DNA of 64,000 nucleotides from Levilactobacillus tangyuanensis (GTDB lineage: Bacteria; Bacillota; Bacilli; Lactobacillales; Lactobacillaceae). Below, piece after piece: positions 19,673 through 29,842 of this stretch. How positions within the stretch are numbered: position 1 is the stretch's first letter; every line of letters starts with the position of its first letter. A program made the position numbers and the translations under genes. The DNA lies in the NCBI RefSeq assembly GCF_003946545.1, contig NZ_RHOA01000005.1:53667-117666 (forward strand), written 5' to 3'. Under the pieces are notes generated by a model that ran no database searches, was not told where the DNA came from, and saw nothing but the letters and a program-made list of their open reading frames with translations.

Positions 19673-20485
19673 TTATTCAGCTAATTTTAGATAGTCTTCC
19701 AGGTAGGTTGCCAGGCCATCCTGGTCGTTGTTGAGTTGGGTAATGTCATTTGCCAGGGACTTGATGGGCGCGGTCGCGTTTTGCATGGCGACACCCCAGC
19801 CGGCATAGTCGATCATGGCGGAGTCGTTGTGTTCGTCACCAAAAGCAATGATGTTCTGCCGATCGACATGATAATGATGAGCTAAGAATTCAACGCCGGT
19901 AGCCTTTTGTATGCCCTTAACCCCAAGTTCGACGACCGAATTAGGACCGCCCCACGGGGCAGCGTCAATCTCGTCATCGAAGTTGGTGCGCAGATAGTCT
20001 AAGAGGCCTTGTTGCTGGGGCCGGTCAACGGCAATGGTCAAGCTGGTGGGGTTATTGTTCAAGGACTTTTGATTTAGAATCTGGTTACTTTGGAGTTGTG
20101 TGGGGAAGAAGCCAACCTCGACTGGCTGATCACGCACGGCCAGGAACAGGTCCTTGCCCTCGGCAGCGATCATATGAATGCCAAGTTCTTCTCGATGTTG
20201 CAGGAGATCAAAGGCAATGTCGCGACTGAAGGTGTATTGATACTCGTCCGGCGACTGTTGATGGGGAACGTGTCCTAGGCTACCATTGAAGTTGATCATG
20301 GGGCCCGTCAGCTTTAGGTCATCGTAAAAGTTTGCGGAGATTCGATTCGGTCGGCCCGTCACGATGCTGACAATGTGGCCGGCCTCGCGCGCCCGGGTCA
20401 AGACGGCGTGAGTCTTTGGTGAAATTTTGGCTTGGGAGTTGAGAGTCGTACCATCGAGATCGATGGCAATCAATTTTCTTTCCAT
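19673..20485 (-). CDS. HAD-superfamily Cof-type sugar/nucleotide phosphatase
   Basis: The protein has 270 residues. Motif I is IAIDLDGTTLNS (about residues 5-16, nucleophile Asp9), motif II is SIVTGRPNR, and motifs III/IV are GIQKATGVEFLA and IIAFGDEHNDSAMI. A large cap of the C2/Cof type lies between them. Such enzymes dephosphorylate sugar phosphates, pyridoxal phosphate or nucleotides, and the substrate is unknown here. ATG at 20485 directly begins the conserved motif and has GAGGTG upstream. The GTG at 20500 would overlap that ribosome binding site. Confidence 0.85.
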   Translation of the reverse strand: MERKLIAIDLDGTTLNSQAKISPKTHAVLTRAREAGHIVSIVTGRPNRISANFYDDLKLTGPMINFNGSLGHVPHQQSPDEYQYTFSRDIAFDLLQHREELGIHMIAAEGKDLFLAVRDQPVEVGFFPTQLQSNQILNQKSLNNNPTSLTIAVDRPQQQGLLDYLRTNFDDEIDAAPWGGPNSVVELGVKGIQKATGVEFLAHHYHVDRQNIIAFGDEHNDSAMIDYAGWGVAMQNATAPIKSLANDITQLNNDQDGLATYLEDYLKLAE

Positions 20486-20698
20486 GTGGCGGCACCTCAC
20501 AATTATTTTTGAAAAACGGGTGAATCAATCATCCTAACTTACCATATTTTCTGAAAACATGCGACCATTTAATTTGGGCTTAAAGGGTGGAGGAGTCCTG
20601 TGGAAACGCGTATAATTAATCGCGGAAAGTTTTGATTAGGAATAGCATATTGTCATATACAAATAACTAGTTGTAACTAACAAGATGGAGCGATGATT

Positions 20699-22063
20699 GT
20701 GAATCTACCAGCAGACTTTATAACAAAATACCAACGCCTCTTAGGTGACGAGGCGGCCGACTTCTTCGCCAGTTTCGATCAACCAAGTACGTCGGGCTAT
20801 CGGATTAATCCCAGTCACCGAAATCTTCCAGGTGATGTGACGACTGCCGAATCGGTCCCCTATGAACCTTGGGGCCATTTTGGATCGGTGAAGGGGCGCT
20901 CTTTGATGCATCAGAGTGGGGCCGTTTACAGTCAGGAACCCAGCGCCATGTTTGTGGGAGCAACCGCTGCACCACAGCCTGGCGATAAGGTGTTGGACCT
21001 GTGCGCGGCACCTGGTGGTAAGACGACGCATCTTGCCAGCTATCTTCAAGGCCAGGGGTTATTGGTAACCAACGAGATTAACCGGAAGCGGGTAAAAGTT
21101 TTGGCCGAGAACGTGGAACGGTTTGGTATTCGGTCGGCTGTGATCCTCAACGAATCACCCGATCGACTGAGCCCAATCTTTCCTGACTTCTTTGATAAGG
21201 TTTTGGTCGATGCGCCTTGTTCCGGTGAGGGAATGTTCCGTAAAGACCCAGATGCCATGCAATATTGGTCATTGGACTACGTGCAGGAATGTGCCGACCG
21301 GCAACGGGAGATCATGACCGAGGCCATTAAAATGGTTAAGCCCGGTGGGCAACTAATCTATTCGACCTGTACGTTTGCTCCAGAGGAAGACGAACAGATG
21401 ATGGCCTGGGTCCTGAAGACCTTTCCCGACTTTCACTTGGCGCCCATCACCAAGGTGGGTGGCGTGAGTGATGCCCGGCCTGATTGGGCCGATGGCAATC
21501 CTGAATTGGCTAATGCCGCGCGGTTATTCCCACAACGGATGGCTGGCGAGGGTCATTTCGTAGCCAAGTTGGTTCGCGATGAGGGACCGGCGACGTCGCC
21601 ACGTGGGGCCGCCAATTTGGGGCAACGTCTGACCAGTGACCAACAGGGGCTGTGGCGTGACTTCGCTAAGCAGGTCCTTGGTCAGCAACCATTTAGCGAT
21701 TTGGTCACGGTTAAGGACCAGCTGTTCGCCGTTCCGGCAGGCCTGCCCGATCTTAAACGGCTACATGTCTTTCGTCCGGGCCTTCATTTGGGAACATTCA
21801 AGAAGAACCGGTTTGAGCCAGCCTATGCCTTAGCATTGGCCAGTGCCGACTGGGACGTTCAGCGTTCCTTGGCGATTACCGATGATCAGTGGCGCGCCTG
21901 GGTTCACGGCGAGACGTTTACCCTTGACGAGGCCCCGACCAAGGGGTGGTATCGCCTGACCGCCGCCGACCAACCGGTTGGTTTCGGCAAGGTTGTGGGT
22001 CAGACGGTAAAGAACTTCTTCCCGAAGGGTCTGCGGTTTATGGTTTACGAAGACGATGAATAA
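20699..22063 (+). CDS. RsmF/NOL1-NOP2-sun family rRNA (cytosine-C5) methyltransferase
   Basis: This is a protein of about 454 residues. An N-terminal RNA-recognition segment leads to the SAM pocket VLDLCAAPGGKTTHLA (about residues 100-115). The two catalytic cysteines are in VDAPCSGEGMF and IYSTCTFAPEED. The C-terminal 130 residues form a PUA-like RNA-binding part typical of RsmF. It should methylate C5 of a 16S rRNA cytosine. The start is either GTG 20699 (9 bases from gGAG) or ATG 20693 (too close to that site); I prefer the GTG. It is monocistronic and ends at a strong shared terminator. Confidence 0.88.
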   Translation: MNLPADFITKYQRLLGDEAADFFASFDQPSTSGYRINPSHRNLPGDVTTAESVPYEPWGHFGSVKGRSLMHQSGAVYSQEPSAMFVGATAAPQPGDKVLDLCAAPGGKTTHLASYLQGQGLLVTNEINRKRVKVLAENVERFGIRSAVILNESPDRLSPIFPDFFDKVLVDAPCSGEGMFRKDPDAMQYWSLDYVQECADRQREIMTEAIKMVKPGGQLIYSTCTFAPEEDEQMMAWVLKTFPDFHLAPITKVGGVSDARPDWADGNPELANAARLFPQRMAGEGHFVAKLVRDEGPATSPRGAANLGQRLTSDQQGLWRDFAKQVLGQQPFSDLVTVKDQLFAVPAGLPDLKRLHVFRPGLHLGTFKKNRFEPAYALALASADWDVQRSLAITDDQWRAWVHGETFTLDEAPTKGWYRLTAADQPVGFGKVVGQTVKNFFPKGLRFMVYEDDE

Positions 22064-22076
22064 GCAATGACAAAAT

Positions 22077-22116
22077 AAAGCTCGCTATCAACAATCGTTG
22101 GTAGCGAGCTTTTTGA
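22077..22116. terminator. Bidirectional terminator between the rRNA methyltransferase and fni
   Basis: 16-bp stem with one wobble (aaagctcgctatcaac / gttggtagcgagcttt) and loop aatc, followed by T residues on the plus strand and preceded by A residues. It serves two convergent genes. Confidence 0.9.
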
Positions 22117-22117
22117 C

Positions 22118-23155
22118 TTAGTAAATGAGATGCCGCTGGTCACAATAATTCAGCAGGGTCGGTGAGAGTAGCAGGTGTTCTTGGCCGAGACTTTGCAGGT
22201 CTCGATGGCCAAGCAGGGTCATGATCCGTTTCAGATCCGTCTGCCAGTTCGTCAACATCGTGCTGGTCGTGACTTCATCGGTCGTCAGTAACGTATGTAG
22301 GATATGTCCGGCACTGCCCACCATTTGGGCGCCCAGTGCCAGTGACTTAGCAGCGTCCAAGGGTTGGCGGACGCCACCGGTAGCAATGACGGCCAGTTCA
22401 GGGGTCGTCTGGGTTTCTAACAGTGATTCGACGGTGGATTGCCCCCAGCCGGCGAGATAACTGAGTTCCTTCTCGGGCCGCCGGAAGTTTTCGATCTGGG
22501 CAAAGTTAGTGCCGCCCCGGCCACCAACGTCGACGTAGTGCACGCCAACGGCAACCAGCTGTTCCAGGGTTTCTCGAGCCATCCCAAAACCGACTTCCTT
22601 TACAATGACGGGAACGTCGAGGGCAGCCACGATATTGCCGATCTCATCTAACCAGTGAAAGTCTCGATCGCCCTCGGGCATGACTAACTCCTGGGCGGTG
22701 TTGACGTGGACCTCTAGGGCATCCGCCGCCAGCATCGCAACCGCTGCCTTGGCGGCCGCAACGCCGTGGTTGGCGCCAATGTTCGCGAAGACAATGCCAT
22801 CCGGGTTATTTTCCCGTAATGGGGTGAAGGATTCGATGGCCGATTCATCCTTTAGGGCAATGCTTTGGGAACCACTGGCCACGGCAACCCCGCTGGCCGC
22901 CGCAATTCGACCGAGGGCGGCGTTAATTTTACCCGTCCGGGGACTGCCGCCAGTCATGGCTTCAATCAAGAAGGGATTGGTCAGGGTTAATGGGCCGAAT
23001 TGGGTGGTCAGGCTCACGTCGGCCAGTCCCATTTCCGGGAAGCTCTGGTGCATGAACCGCAGCTCGTCAAATTGACTGTTGGCGGTTGAGGCATAAAATT
23101 TTTCGGCCAAGGAAAAATGTTCATCCTTGCGGTGGGCGTGGCGTGAGATTTCCAT
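22118..23155 (-). CDS. fni: Isopentenyl-diphosphate delta-isomerase, type 2 (FMN-dependent)
   Basis: The enzyme has 345 residues and interconverts isopentenyl and dimethylallyl diphosphate, the last step that the mevalonate route needs to supply both C5 units. Family marks are [13 protein letters not shown] at the N-terminus, [12 protein letters not shown] (substrate and FMN contacts) and the flavin phosphate-binding [19 protein letters not shown] near residue 260. It starts at ATG 23155, with AAGGAG 6 bases away. It is the last gene of the minus-strand mevalonate operon and begins 10 bases after the mvaK2 stop. Confidence 0.94.
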   Translation of the reverse strand: MEISRHAHRKDEHFSLAEKFYASTANSQFDELRFMHQSFPEMGLADVSLTTQFGPLTLTNPFLIEAMTGGSPRTGKINAALGRIAAASGVAVASGSQSIALKDESAIESFTPLRENNPDGIVFANIGANHGVAAAKAAVAMLAADALEVHVNTAQELVMPEGDRDFHWLDEIGNIVAALDVPVIVKEVGFGMARETLEQLVAVGVHYVDVGGRGGTNFAQIENFRRPEKELSYLAGWGQSTVESLLETQTTPELAVIATGGVRQPLDAAKSLALGAQMVGSAGHILHTLLTTDEVTTSTMLTNWQTDLKRIMTLLGHRDLQSLGQEHLLLSPTLLNYCDQRHLIY

Positions 23156-23165
23156 AGTAAGCTCC

Positions 23166-24239
23166 TTATTCAATCACGTGATGGACGTTTAGCTTAAGCG
23201 GTTCGATCCCGCGGACCTGCCATTCTTTTAAAAGGTGTGCCAGGTTGTTGGCGGCATCGATGATGACGATGCCACAGTCACCACCACCGGCACCGGAGGA
23301 CTTGGCTGCACCGCCAACCTGAACGGCGATGTCGCACATGGTCTTCAGCAATTCGGTTTCAATGGTCACGTGGCTGAGACGGGCCAAGCGATTTAAAAGA
23401 TCACGGTTAACCGCGATCTCATGTTGGATGGCGGCAAGATCTTGATGATGGAACCCGTCAATCATCCGGTGGAGACAGTCGCGACTCTCATCGAGAAAGG
23501 CGCGGTATTCTTGGCGTTGAGTGGCTTTGAAGATGGCAACCTTGTCCACTAGGTGGGAGGTTGACGCTGGCGTTCCCGTCCAGCCGATCATGAGTTTCAA
23601 GGATTCGGGGGGCGTTAAGAGTTCGATTTGTAGGCCTGGCCAATCCGTTGTTAGGAGGTCGGTCAGGGATAATTCCCGGCGTGCAGAGGCTAACCAGTCG
23701 TGGTCGAAGGCCTGATAGGCAATCCATCCGCCGTAAACGGAGGCGGCAATGTCGCCCAGTGAACCGTTTCCTTGAACATCCAGATGGGCAATCGCGGCCA
23801 ACTTGAATAGTCGGTCCTTGGTCATGGGGATATCATAGAATTGGCAGAGGGCCTTAATGGTGGCGACGGTGACGGCGGCTGAAGAGCCTAGGCCGTACTT
23901 CTTGCCATCGGCACTGTCCAGTTCACTGTTGACGTTCAGGTGATACATCGCCAAGGGCTTGCCCAACACTTGGGCATATTGCTCAGTGAGGCGGATGGCC
24001 GAAAGAATGTAATGGAATGGATTATCACGATTGTCAAAAACGAGCTCAGTTCCCTGGCGTTGCCAGTAAAGGGAGTTCTCTTGGTATTGCTTGGAGGCGA
24101 TCCGGCCATAGTCTTGGCTCGGAGTAATCGTGACGGTGACGAATTGGTTAAGGGCAACGATAATTGCCGGATAACCCGGTTCGACCACGGCGTACTCGCC
24201 AGCAATATAAAGTTTTCCGGGTGCTTGCGCGGAAATCAA
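23166..24239 (-). CDS. mvaK2: Phosphomevalonate kinase
   Basis: This GHMP kinase of 357 residues converts phosphomevalonate to diphosphomevalonate. The N-terminal [20 protein letters not shown] is characteristic, and the ATP loop is [15 protein letters not shown] (about residues 100-114). A glycine-rich C-terminal motif, [11 protein letters not shown], follows near residue 320. I choose TTG 24239 as start: it directly precedes the conserved [15 protein letters not shown] and has AAGGGA 9 bases upstream. The upstream TTG at 24263 lacks a site and would add 8 atypical residues. It lies between mvaD (24-base gap) and fni. Confidence 0.93.
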   Translation of the reverse strand: MISAQAPGKLYIAGEYAVVEPGYPAIIVALNQFVTVTITPSQDYGRIASKQYQENSLYWQRQGTELVFDNRDNPFHYILSAIRLTEQYAQVLGKPLAMYHLNVNSELDSADGKKYGLGSSAAVTVATIKALCQFYDIPMTKDRLFKLAAIAHLDVQGNGSLGDIAASVYGGWIAYQAFDHDWLASARRELSLTDLLTTDWPGLQIELLTPPESLKLMIGWTGTPASTSHLVDKVAIFKATQRQEYRAFLDESRDCLHRMIDGFHHQDLAAIQHEIAVNRDLLNRLARLSHVTIETELLKTMCDIAVQVGGAAKSSGAGGGDCGIVIIDAANNLAHLLKEWQVRGIEPLKLNVHHVIE

Positions 24240-24263
24240 AAAATCAGGTCCCTTCTCGTACAA

Positions 24264-25247
24264 TTAAAATTTAGCAGGTGAGCTCAAGAATTGAATCCCG
24301 GGTCCGGGATGAGCCACGATGACATGTTCACTGCCGAATAAATCGGCCATGGTTTGTGTGATTTTAGGTAAATCTTTGGTTTGACAGAAAAGCTTGACGT
24401 TGGGGCCCGCATCTAAGGTGTAATAGCAGGCTGTCCCGGCGTCACGGAGGTCTTGCACCGCCTGCATGGCCACCAGACTGTCACCGTTGAAATAGGTGAA
24501 GGGTGGGTTAGCGCTCAAGGTCAGGGCATGCATGCGCATGGCATTGCTCTCCAAGATTTCCCCCATTTGCTGGAAGTCATGTGTCGCGATGGCCGGCCGT
24601 ATGGCGGCCAGGTCGTGAGCGACAACGTCTTTCCAAGCGGGGTAAAAGGGCGAAGTGTCCACGCTGCTTTGCATGCCCTGACGCGAACTAACCTTTTTCT
24701 GGTGGGCATTTAAGACCAAGGCCACGACGGCGATGGGCCAATCGACCGTTTCGTCGATTGGGTGGGCGACTGAGGATTGATCGTCAGTCCCGGCCGTCCA
24801 TTCGGCGAATCCCCCAAAGATGGAGCGGGTCGCCGACCCGGAGCCGTGGCGGGCCAAACGTGAAAGCTCGGTCCGCGTCAGGTCCAGGCCGGCCGCACGA
24901 CTAGCGGCGCCGGCAAGGGCGGCAAAGGCCGATGCCGAAGAAGCAAGTCCGGCAGCCGTTGGTACGTGGTTTGTGGACTGAACGCGGGCAAACTGACCGT
25001 CTGGACGAACCAGGTCCAAGAAACGCTGAACCTTACCACTAGCCTGGGGCGATAGGCGGTCATCATTCAGCGTTACCTCGTCGGCCGTTAATGCCGAGTC
25101 GAACTGAACGGTGGTGTCGGTATAGAATTGGTCGAGGGTCAACGACAAACTACTGGTTTGCGGTAGCATCTGCGTCGTGTCGGCCTTGCCCCAATATTTA
25201 ACTAGGGCAATATTGGTGTGCGCACGTGCGGTGGCAGCTGGGGTCAT
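24264..25247 (-). CDS. mvaD: Diphosphomevalonate decarboxylase
   Basis: This protein of 327 residues of the GHMP fold catalyses ATP-dependent decarboxylation to isopentenyl diphosphate. ARAHTNIALVKYWGKAD at the N-terminus and VPTAAGLASSASAFAALA (about residues 95-112, phosphate loop) are diagnostic. The conserved Asp that activates the substrate hydroxyl lies in YYTLDAGPNVKL. Its ATG overlaps the last base of the mvaK1 stop, and AGGAGG lies inside the mvaK1 3' end, so translation is coupled. Confidence 0.95.
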   Translation of the reverse strand: MTPAATARAHTNIALVKYWGKADTTQMLPQTSSLSLTLDQFYTDTTVQFDSALTADEVTLNDDRLSPQASGKVQRFLDLVRPDGQFARVQSTNHVPTAAGLASSASAFAALAGAASRAAGLDLTRTELSRLARHGSGSATRSIFGGFAEWTAGTDDQSSVAHPIDETVDWPIAVVALVLNAHQKKVSSRQGMQSSVDTSPFYPAWKDVVAHDLAAIRPAIATHDFQQMGEILESNAMRMHALTLSANPPFTYFNGDSLVAMQAVQDLRDAGTACYYTLDAGPNVKLFCQTKDLPKITQTMADLFGSEHVIVAHPGPGIQFLSSPAKF

Positions 25248-26197
25248 CAGTGTTCCTCCTCGGTTTCAAAGGCTTCAATCCAGGTTTGCGTGGCGCCGGC
25301 ATCCGTTAGGGCCTGCTGGACGCGCTGAGTGGTTTCCCAGTCGGCACACAGGGAGATAAGGCAGCCACCCATGCCACCACCAGTTAATTTAGCGCCTAGG
25401 GCACCGTTGGCACAAGCGACATGCGTCAGTTTGTCCAGTTCCGGTGAACTCACGCCGAGGCCCTTTAATTCATGCTGGGCGGCCGTCAGGATGGTTCCTA
25501 ATCGGTCGAGGTCGGCACTGGCTAAGGTCGCCCGGGTTTCGGTCGTTAAGTGGCCGAGCGTTTCAATCTGTTCATTGGTTGTCTGGGGCATGGTGGTCTT
25601 TCGCCGGGCAACGGCAGCAACCGCTTTGCCGGTTTGGCCCTTGACACCACTGTCTGCAATGACCAGGTATCCCGGAAGGTTGAAGGGAATCTGGAGGCTT
25701 TCGTGGCCAGGAATAAACCAAATGGGGGCGTGTGAGCTCACCGTTGCGGCATCGATGCCGCTTGGGTGGCCGTGCGTGATTTTTTCCGCGATGGCGGCCG
25801 TGGCGAGCAGGAGCTCACGGTTCAACGGCCGGTCAAAGAATTGATACATGGCCCGGGTTACCGCGACAGCAACCGCCGCCGATGACCCCATGCCTCGCTC
25901 GGCAGGGAGGTCGCTGGCGATGGTCATCTCAAAGGGAACCTCGGTGGCGTCAAAGCGATTTAACAGCGTTTGGATCAGTTTGGCCGTGCCGGAGAGATTT
26001 TGTCCCATCTCGGTCAACGGACCGTCGAAGTACCGGCTGTTTAGCTGTTGTCCGACTTTAGTACTCGTCAGGTTAACCCGTGTCGTGACGGAGGGTAAGG
26101 GAAGGGCAATCGCGGGTTGGTGGTACACCACGCTATGGTCACCGATCAAAATAATTTTGGCATTACTCGTGCCCGTTACCGTACGTTTCAACGCCAT
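25247..26197 (-). CDS. mvaK1: Mevalonate kinase
   Basis: This is a GHMP kinase of 316 residues and the first gene of the four-gene minus-strand mevalonate operon (mvaK1-mvaD-mvaK2-fni). NAKIILIGDHSVVYHQPAIA at the N-terminus and LPAERGMGSSAAVAVAVTRA (about residues 103-122) are typical, and LGAKLTGGGMGGC is the third GHMP motif. It phosphorylates mevalonate with ATP. mvaS and mvaA, the upstream steps, are not in this window, as in other lactobacilli where they lie elsewhere. A possible promoter (TTGACT at 26269-26274 on the minus strand) precedes it. Confidence 0.95.
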   Translation of the reverse strand: MALKRTVTGTSNAKIILIGDHSVVYHQPAIALPLPSVTTRVNLTSTKVGQQLNSRYFDGPLTEMGQNLSGTAKLIQTLLNRFDATEVPFEMTIASDLPAERGMGSSAAVAVAVTRAMYQFFDRPLNRELLLATAAIAEKITHGHPSGIDAATVSSHAPIWFIPGHESLQIPFNLPGYLVIADSGVKGQTGKAVAAVARRKTTMPQTTNEQIETLGHLTTETRATLASADLDRLGTILTAAQHELKGLGVSSPELDKLTHVACANGALGAKLTGGGMGGCLISLCADWETTQRVQQALTDAGATQTWIEAFETEEEH

Positions 26198-26243
26198 CCG
26201 CTCGCTTTCTTCTGAATTTATCTACCAGAATATCATACTCTAC

Positions 26244-26274
26244 TGAATACAGTTGTGCTAGTTTTGCCAGTCAA
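26244..26274 (-). promoter_or_regulatory. Possible promoter of the mevalonate operon
   Basis: On the minus strand TTGACT (26269-26274) is followed after 19 bases by TATTCA (26244-26249), about 50 bases before the mvaK1 start. The spacer is long, so confidence is limited. Confidence 0.4.
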
Positions 26275-26428
26275 AATCCCGGGAAACGGGGTAAAAGTTA
26301 ACTCTTTCTATAGAAAGTTTTGTTAAAGCCGGCCTATCGGCGTGGGTTGAACGTGGCGCTGGCTTTCTAAGTGGTGTATCATAGTGCCAGTTATAATCGC
26401 AAATTGTGCAGAAATTGGTGAATATATT

Positions 26429-29269
26429 ATGGATAAAGACACGGTTTATGCAGTGGTGGATATTGAGACCACTGGAACCAGTGTGACAGATGGCGACCGC
26501 ATTATCCAAGTCGGGTGCGTCTTCGTCCAGCACAACCAAATCATTAATCATTTTGAAACGGACGTGAATCCGCTACGTGAGATCCCCTCGGCGATCTCAC
26601 GGCTAACAGGGATTACGAACCAACGCGTTCGTCACGCGCCGCTCTTCGACGATGTCGCGGGGACGTTGTATAGCCTGTTGACCAATACGGTCTTCGTGGC
26701 CCACAACGTCAATTTTGACTTGCCCTTTATTAATGCCGAGTTCTCACGGGTAGGCTACCCGGAATTAGAGATTGCGGCGGTGGACACTGTGTCGATGAGC
26801 CAGATTCTCTTGCCAACGGCCACGAGCTTCCGTCTACGGGACCTGAGTGGGCTCTTCAACATTGAACACGACAATCCTCATTCGGCGGATAGCGATGCCA
26901 GTGCGACCGCGGAACTCTTTATTTTCTTATTCCGGCGGTTACGAGCGCTGCCGATGGTGACGCTTGAACGCATGATCGCCATGCACGCCGAATTGCCTCG
27001 CCAAACGGCGGATCTTTTTGGCGTGGCCCAACGCTTGAATGAGGCCAAGCCGCGTAAGCTACCGGATTACCTCTATATTAAGAACGGTCTGGCGTTGCGC
27101 AAACCGGCGGCCCAGGAGCCAGCAACTTTGGCCGAACCACAGAAATATCCGAAGACTAAGAAACAGAAACAACGACTAATGCCGGACAACTTGGAGTGGC
27201 GGCCCGAACAGGCCAAGATGATGAATTATATCTACAAGAATTATGCCGCTGCCGATCAACACCCGGTTAAGCAGATGATCGTGGAGGCCCCCACGGGAAT
27301 CGGGAAGAGTCTCGGCTACCTACTGCCAATGGCGTATCTGGGGCAGAAGGGCCGGCCGGTCGTCATCAGCACGGCCACCACACTGTTGCAAGAACAATTG
27401 TTGGATCAATCGGTCCCATTACTTAAGCAGATCGTGCCCTTCACCATTAATGCGGTCCTGATTAAAGGGAGTCGGCATTACTTGGATCTACAACGGTTCG
27501 CGACCACTTTAAAATTAACGGAAACCTCTAAACAAACGCAGCTCTTGAAGCTTCGCTTACTGGTCTGGCTCACCATGACCACGTCGGGTGATCTCGATGA
27601 GCTGCACCTAGCCACCTATCGCGCCCCTTACTTCCAAGAAGTGATTCATGAGGGAACGGTCACCGAAGACAATCCATTCTTTGACGATGATTTCTTGCGG
27701 CGGCGTGATCAACAGATGGCCCAAGCACAAATTGTGATTGTGAACCATGCCTATCTTAGCGAGCATGCCCTGGACTTGGGGGAACGCCTTCATCGGCCAT
27801 ACTTGGTTATCGATGAGGCCCAGCATCTCGCCGATAATACGTTACGGCAACGCCGGACGCAGGTTAAGTTTTCTCAGTTAATCAATGCGCTTCATCACGT
27901 TCAACGCGACGTTAGCCGTGAGATTGGGCCAAATCTCCTGTCCCTGTTCGCCGAGGATGGCGAGGCCACGCTCAGTCTGCGGGAAATGCTGGCCGTCAGT
28001 CAAACATTGGAACATCAACTGAGTCAGTTAGTGGGCCAACTGTTCATTCGCTTCTTGGCGAATAAGCGTCTGGGCAATCATAACCAAATCATTGAGGAAC
28101 TGATTCCCGTGGCAGACCTGCGGCAACAGCTGAGCCAAGGGCAATCGATTGCCGACATTCAAACGGCAACCGATAACCTTTTGGCCGCCTTGGGTAGCCT
28201 ACGACAACGGTTCGATCAGCAGCAGGATCGCTTCTCGGCTAACGAACGCTACCTATTTGAACAGGTTGATACGCAGATTCATCAATTTGACGACCAAATG
28301 GTTCGGCTCCTGACCATTTTGGAACAGGTCAAGGATCACAAGCCGGCCAGTCTATTCTGGCTGACCATTAATCACATTGGCGATCGCAATAGCCTGCAAC
28401 TGGCCAGTGGTCTACTCGCCACGGAAGGCTTCATGCGCCAGCACCTATACGCGGGGTTCCAACCGGTCCTCTTGACCGGGGCAACCCTCTTCTCATCCGG
28501 ACGGTCACAGTATGTGCTGGACCAATTCGACCTGGATCGAGAGGAGACGGTGACGCACCGGATGCGGTCGAGCTTTGATTACGCCAACCAAGCCGAATTG
28601 CTGATTGCGGACAGTGGGCCTAATCTGAGCCGGGTGGCGCCGGATGACTACGTGGATTATTTAGTGACGGCGATCACGAAGATCGCGGGTGCGGTCGACA
28701 AGCAGACGCTGGTCCTCTTTAATTCATTGTCGGTGATCGAACGGGTCTATCAACGGTTAGTTGGCCGGGCAGAATTTGCCAAGCGAGAAATCTTTGCGCA
28801 GGGTATTAGTGGGAGCCGTGAACGGATTGCCAAACGTTTTGCAACCAGTCATGGCGCCATCTTGTTAGGCGCAGCTAGTTTCTGGGAAGGGATTGATTTG
28901 CCCGCCGAACAACTGGAACTCCTGATTGTGACCCGATTGCCGTTCGATTCACCTGACCGTGTCTTTGTTAAGGCTAATTACGAGCGTTTAACGGCGGCCG
29001 GAAAGAATCCGTTTTACAATGCCGCCTTGCCAGCGGCTACCTTAAAGCTACGTCAAGGGGTGGGCCGCTTAATCCGGACACCGACCGACCGTGGGGCGAT
29101 CGTGATTCTTGATCAACGGGTGGTTGAACAACGGTATGGGCAGAGTATCTTACGAGCCTTACCTAGTGACCTTTCCAAACAGACGGGAAGCATTGACGAG
29201 ATTGCGACGAGCTTAGTTAAATTTTTTGAAAAAAAGCCGAACAAGCCGCAGACGCCTCCTGAAGTCTGA
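26429..29269 (+). CDS. dinG: DinG-family helicase with N-terminal DnaQ-type 3'-5' exonuclease domain
   Basis: The protein has 946 residues. Residues 1-175 form a DEDD exonuclease (VVDIETTGTS, FVAHNVNFDLPFIN, HSADSDASATAELF). An SF2 XPD-like helicase follows, with Walker A VEAPTGIGKSLGY near 292, DEAQ-type box VIDEAQHLAD near 460 and a C-terminal Q-x-x-GRxIR (RQGVGRLIRT). No cysteine cluster of an Fe-S domain is apparent between the Walker motifs, as known for Gram-positive DinG. The likely start is ATG 26429, although its ribosome binding site is weak (ggtga). It heads a block whose order matches Bacillus (dinG-ypmB-aspB-asnS-dnaD). Confidence 0.92.
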   Translation: MDKDTVYAVVDIETTGTSVTDGDRIIQVGCVFVQHNQIINHFETDVNPLREIPSAISRLTGITNQRVRHAPLFDDVAGTLYSLLTNTVFVAHNVNFDLPFINAEFSRVGYPELEIAAVDTVSMSQILLPTATSFRLRDLSGLFNIEHDNPHSADSDASATAELFIFLFRRLRALPMVTLERMIAMHAELPRQTADLFGVAQRLNEAKPRKLPDYLYIKNGLALRKPAAQEPATLAEPQKYPKTKKQKQRLMPDNLEWRPEQAKMMNYIYKNYAAADQHPVKQMIVEAPTGIGKSLGYLLPMAYLGQKGRPVVISTATTLLQEQLLDQSVPLLKQIVPFTINAVLIKGSRHYLDLQRFATTLKLTETSKQTQLLKLRLLVWLTMTTSGDLDELHLATYRAPYFQEVIHEGTVTEDNPFFDDDFLRRRDQQMAQAQIVIVNHAYLSEHALDLGERLHRPYLVIDEAQHLADNTLRQRRTQVKFSQLINALHHVQRDVSREIGPNLLSLFAEDGEATLSLREMLAVSQTLEHQLSQLVGQLFIRFLANKRLGNHNQIIEELIPVADLRQQLSQGQSIADIQTATDNLLAALGSLRQRFDQQQDRFSANERYLFEQVDTQIHQFDDQMVRLLTILEQVKDHKPASLFWLTINHIGDRNSLQLASGLLATEGFMRQHLYAGFQPVLLTGATLFSSGRSQYVLDQFDLDREETVTHRMRSSFDYANQAELLIADSGPNLSRVAPDDYVDYLVTAITKIAGAVDKQTLVLFNSLSVIERVYQRLVGRAEFAKREIFAQGISGSRERIAKRFATSHGAILLGAASFWEGIDLPAEQLELLIVTRLPFDSPDRVFVKANYERLTAAGKNPFYNAALPAATLKLRQGVGRLIRTPTDRGAIVILDQRVVEQRYGQSILRALPSDLSKQTGSIDEIATSLVKFFEKKPNKPQTPPEV

Positions 29270-29275
29270 TATAAT
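29267..29275 (+). promoter_or_regulatory. -10 element overlapping the dinG stop, for ypmB-aspB
   Basis: TATAAT at 29270-29275 preceded by TGA (TGn extended -10 form). No clear -35. It lies about 45 bases before the ypmB-like start. Confidence 0.5.
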
Positions 29276-29317
29276 TTAAAGAGATTAAATTTGAAAAGGG
29301 AGTACGATGGAAAATTG

Positions 29318-29821
29318 ATGAGACAACAATATCAACGGCGCCAACGGCCACACCATTGGGTTCTACTAGGAATCCTAGTGGTCATCCTGGTGCTCTTGTT
29401 GAGCGGCGCAATCATTATTCATAAAGCAACTAAGCCGCTGAGTCAACAACAGGACAAGGCGGAAACCGTTGCTCAGAAGTCCGGTCACTTAACCTCAACG
29501 GATAAGTTTTACTGGACGAATCTGGGATCAACTTACTACACTGTTTCTGGTCAAAATAAAGCCAAACAAAGTGTCTATGCCATCGTACCAAAGTCGGGTA
29601 AGGACGTGACGGTGGTTCAGCAAAGTGCTGGTATTACCCGCAACGCGGTGCTCGAGAAGGTTTGGCAACGGAACCCCAAGAAAGTCTTAGGGGCGGCCTT
29701 AAGCATCTTCAATGGTAAACCGGCTTGGCAGGTTAGCTACTTGAATAAGAGTGGCAAACTTTGTTACATTACCTATCAGTACAGTAACGGAAAGGTTTTA
29801 CAGCAAATCTCTAATATCTAG
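29318..29821 (+). CDS. ypmB: YpmB-like membrane-anchored protein (DUF5590)
   Basis: This protein of about 167 residues has a basic N-terminus (RQQYQRRQRPHH), one membrane anchor (WVLLGILVVILVLLLSGAIII, about residues 13-33) and an extracytoplasmic domain with two PepSY/DUF5590-like repeats. A signal-anchor topology is predicted. The function is unknown. The name rests on domain likeness and position between dinG and aspB, as for Bacillus ypmB. The start is uncertain: AAGGGAG (29296-29302) is 15 bases from ATG 29318 and 12 from TTG 29315. Confidence 0.78.
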   Translation: MRQQYQRRQRPHHWVLLGILVVILVLLLSGAIIIHKATKPLSQQQDKAETVAQKSGHLTSTDKFYWTNLGSTYYTVSGQNKAKQSVYAIVPKSGKDVTVVQQSAGITRNAVLEKVWQRNPKKVLGAALSIFNGKPAWQVSYLNKSGKLCYITYQYSNGKVLQQISNI

Positions 29822-29842
29822 CACACATTGAGGAGGTCGACT

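Noticed and set aside
20601..20618. CcpA cre site near the rRNA methyltransferase promoter (tggaaacgcgtata)
   Set aside because: It matches only part of the cre consensus and the gene is not a catabolite-controlled type.
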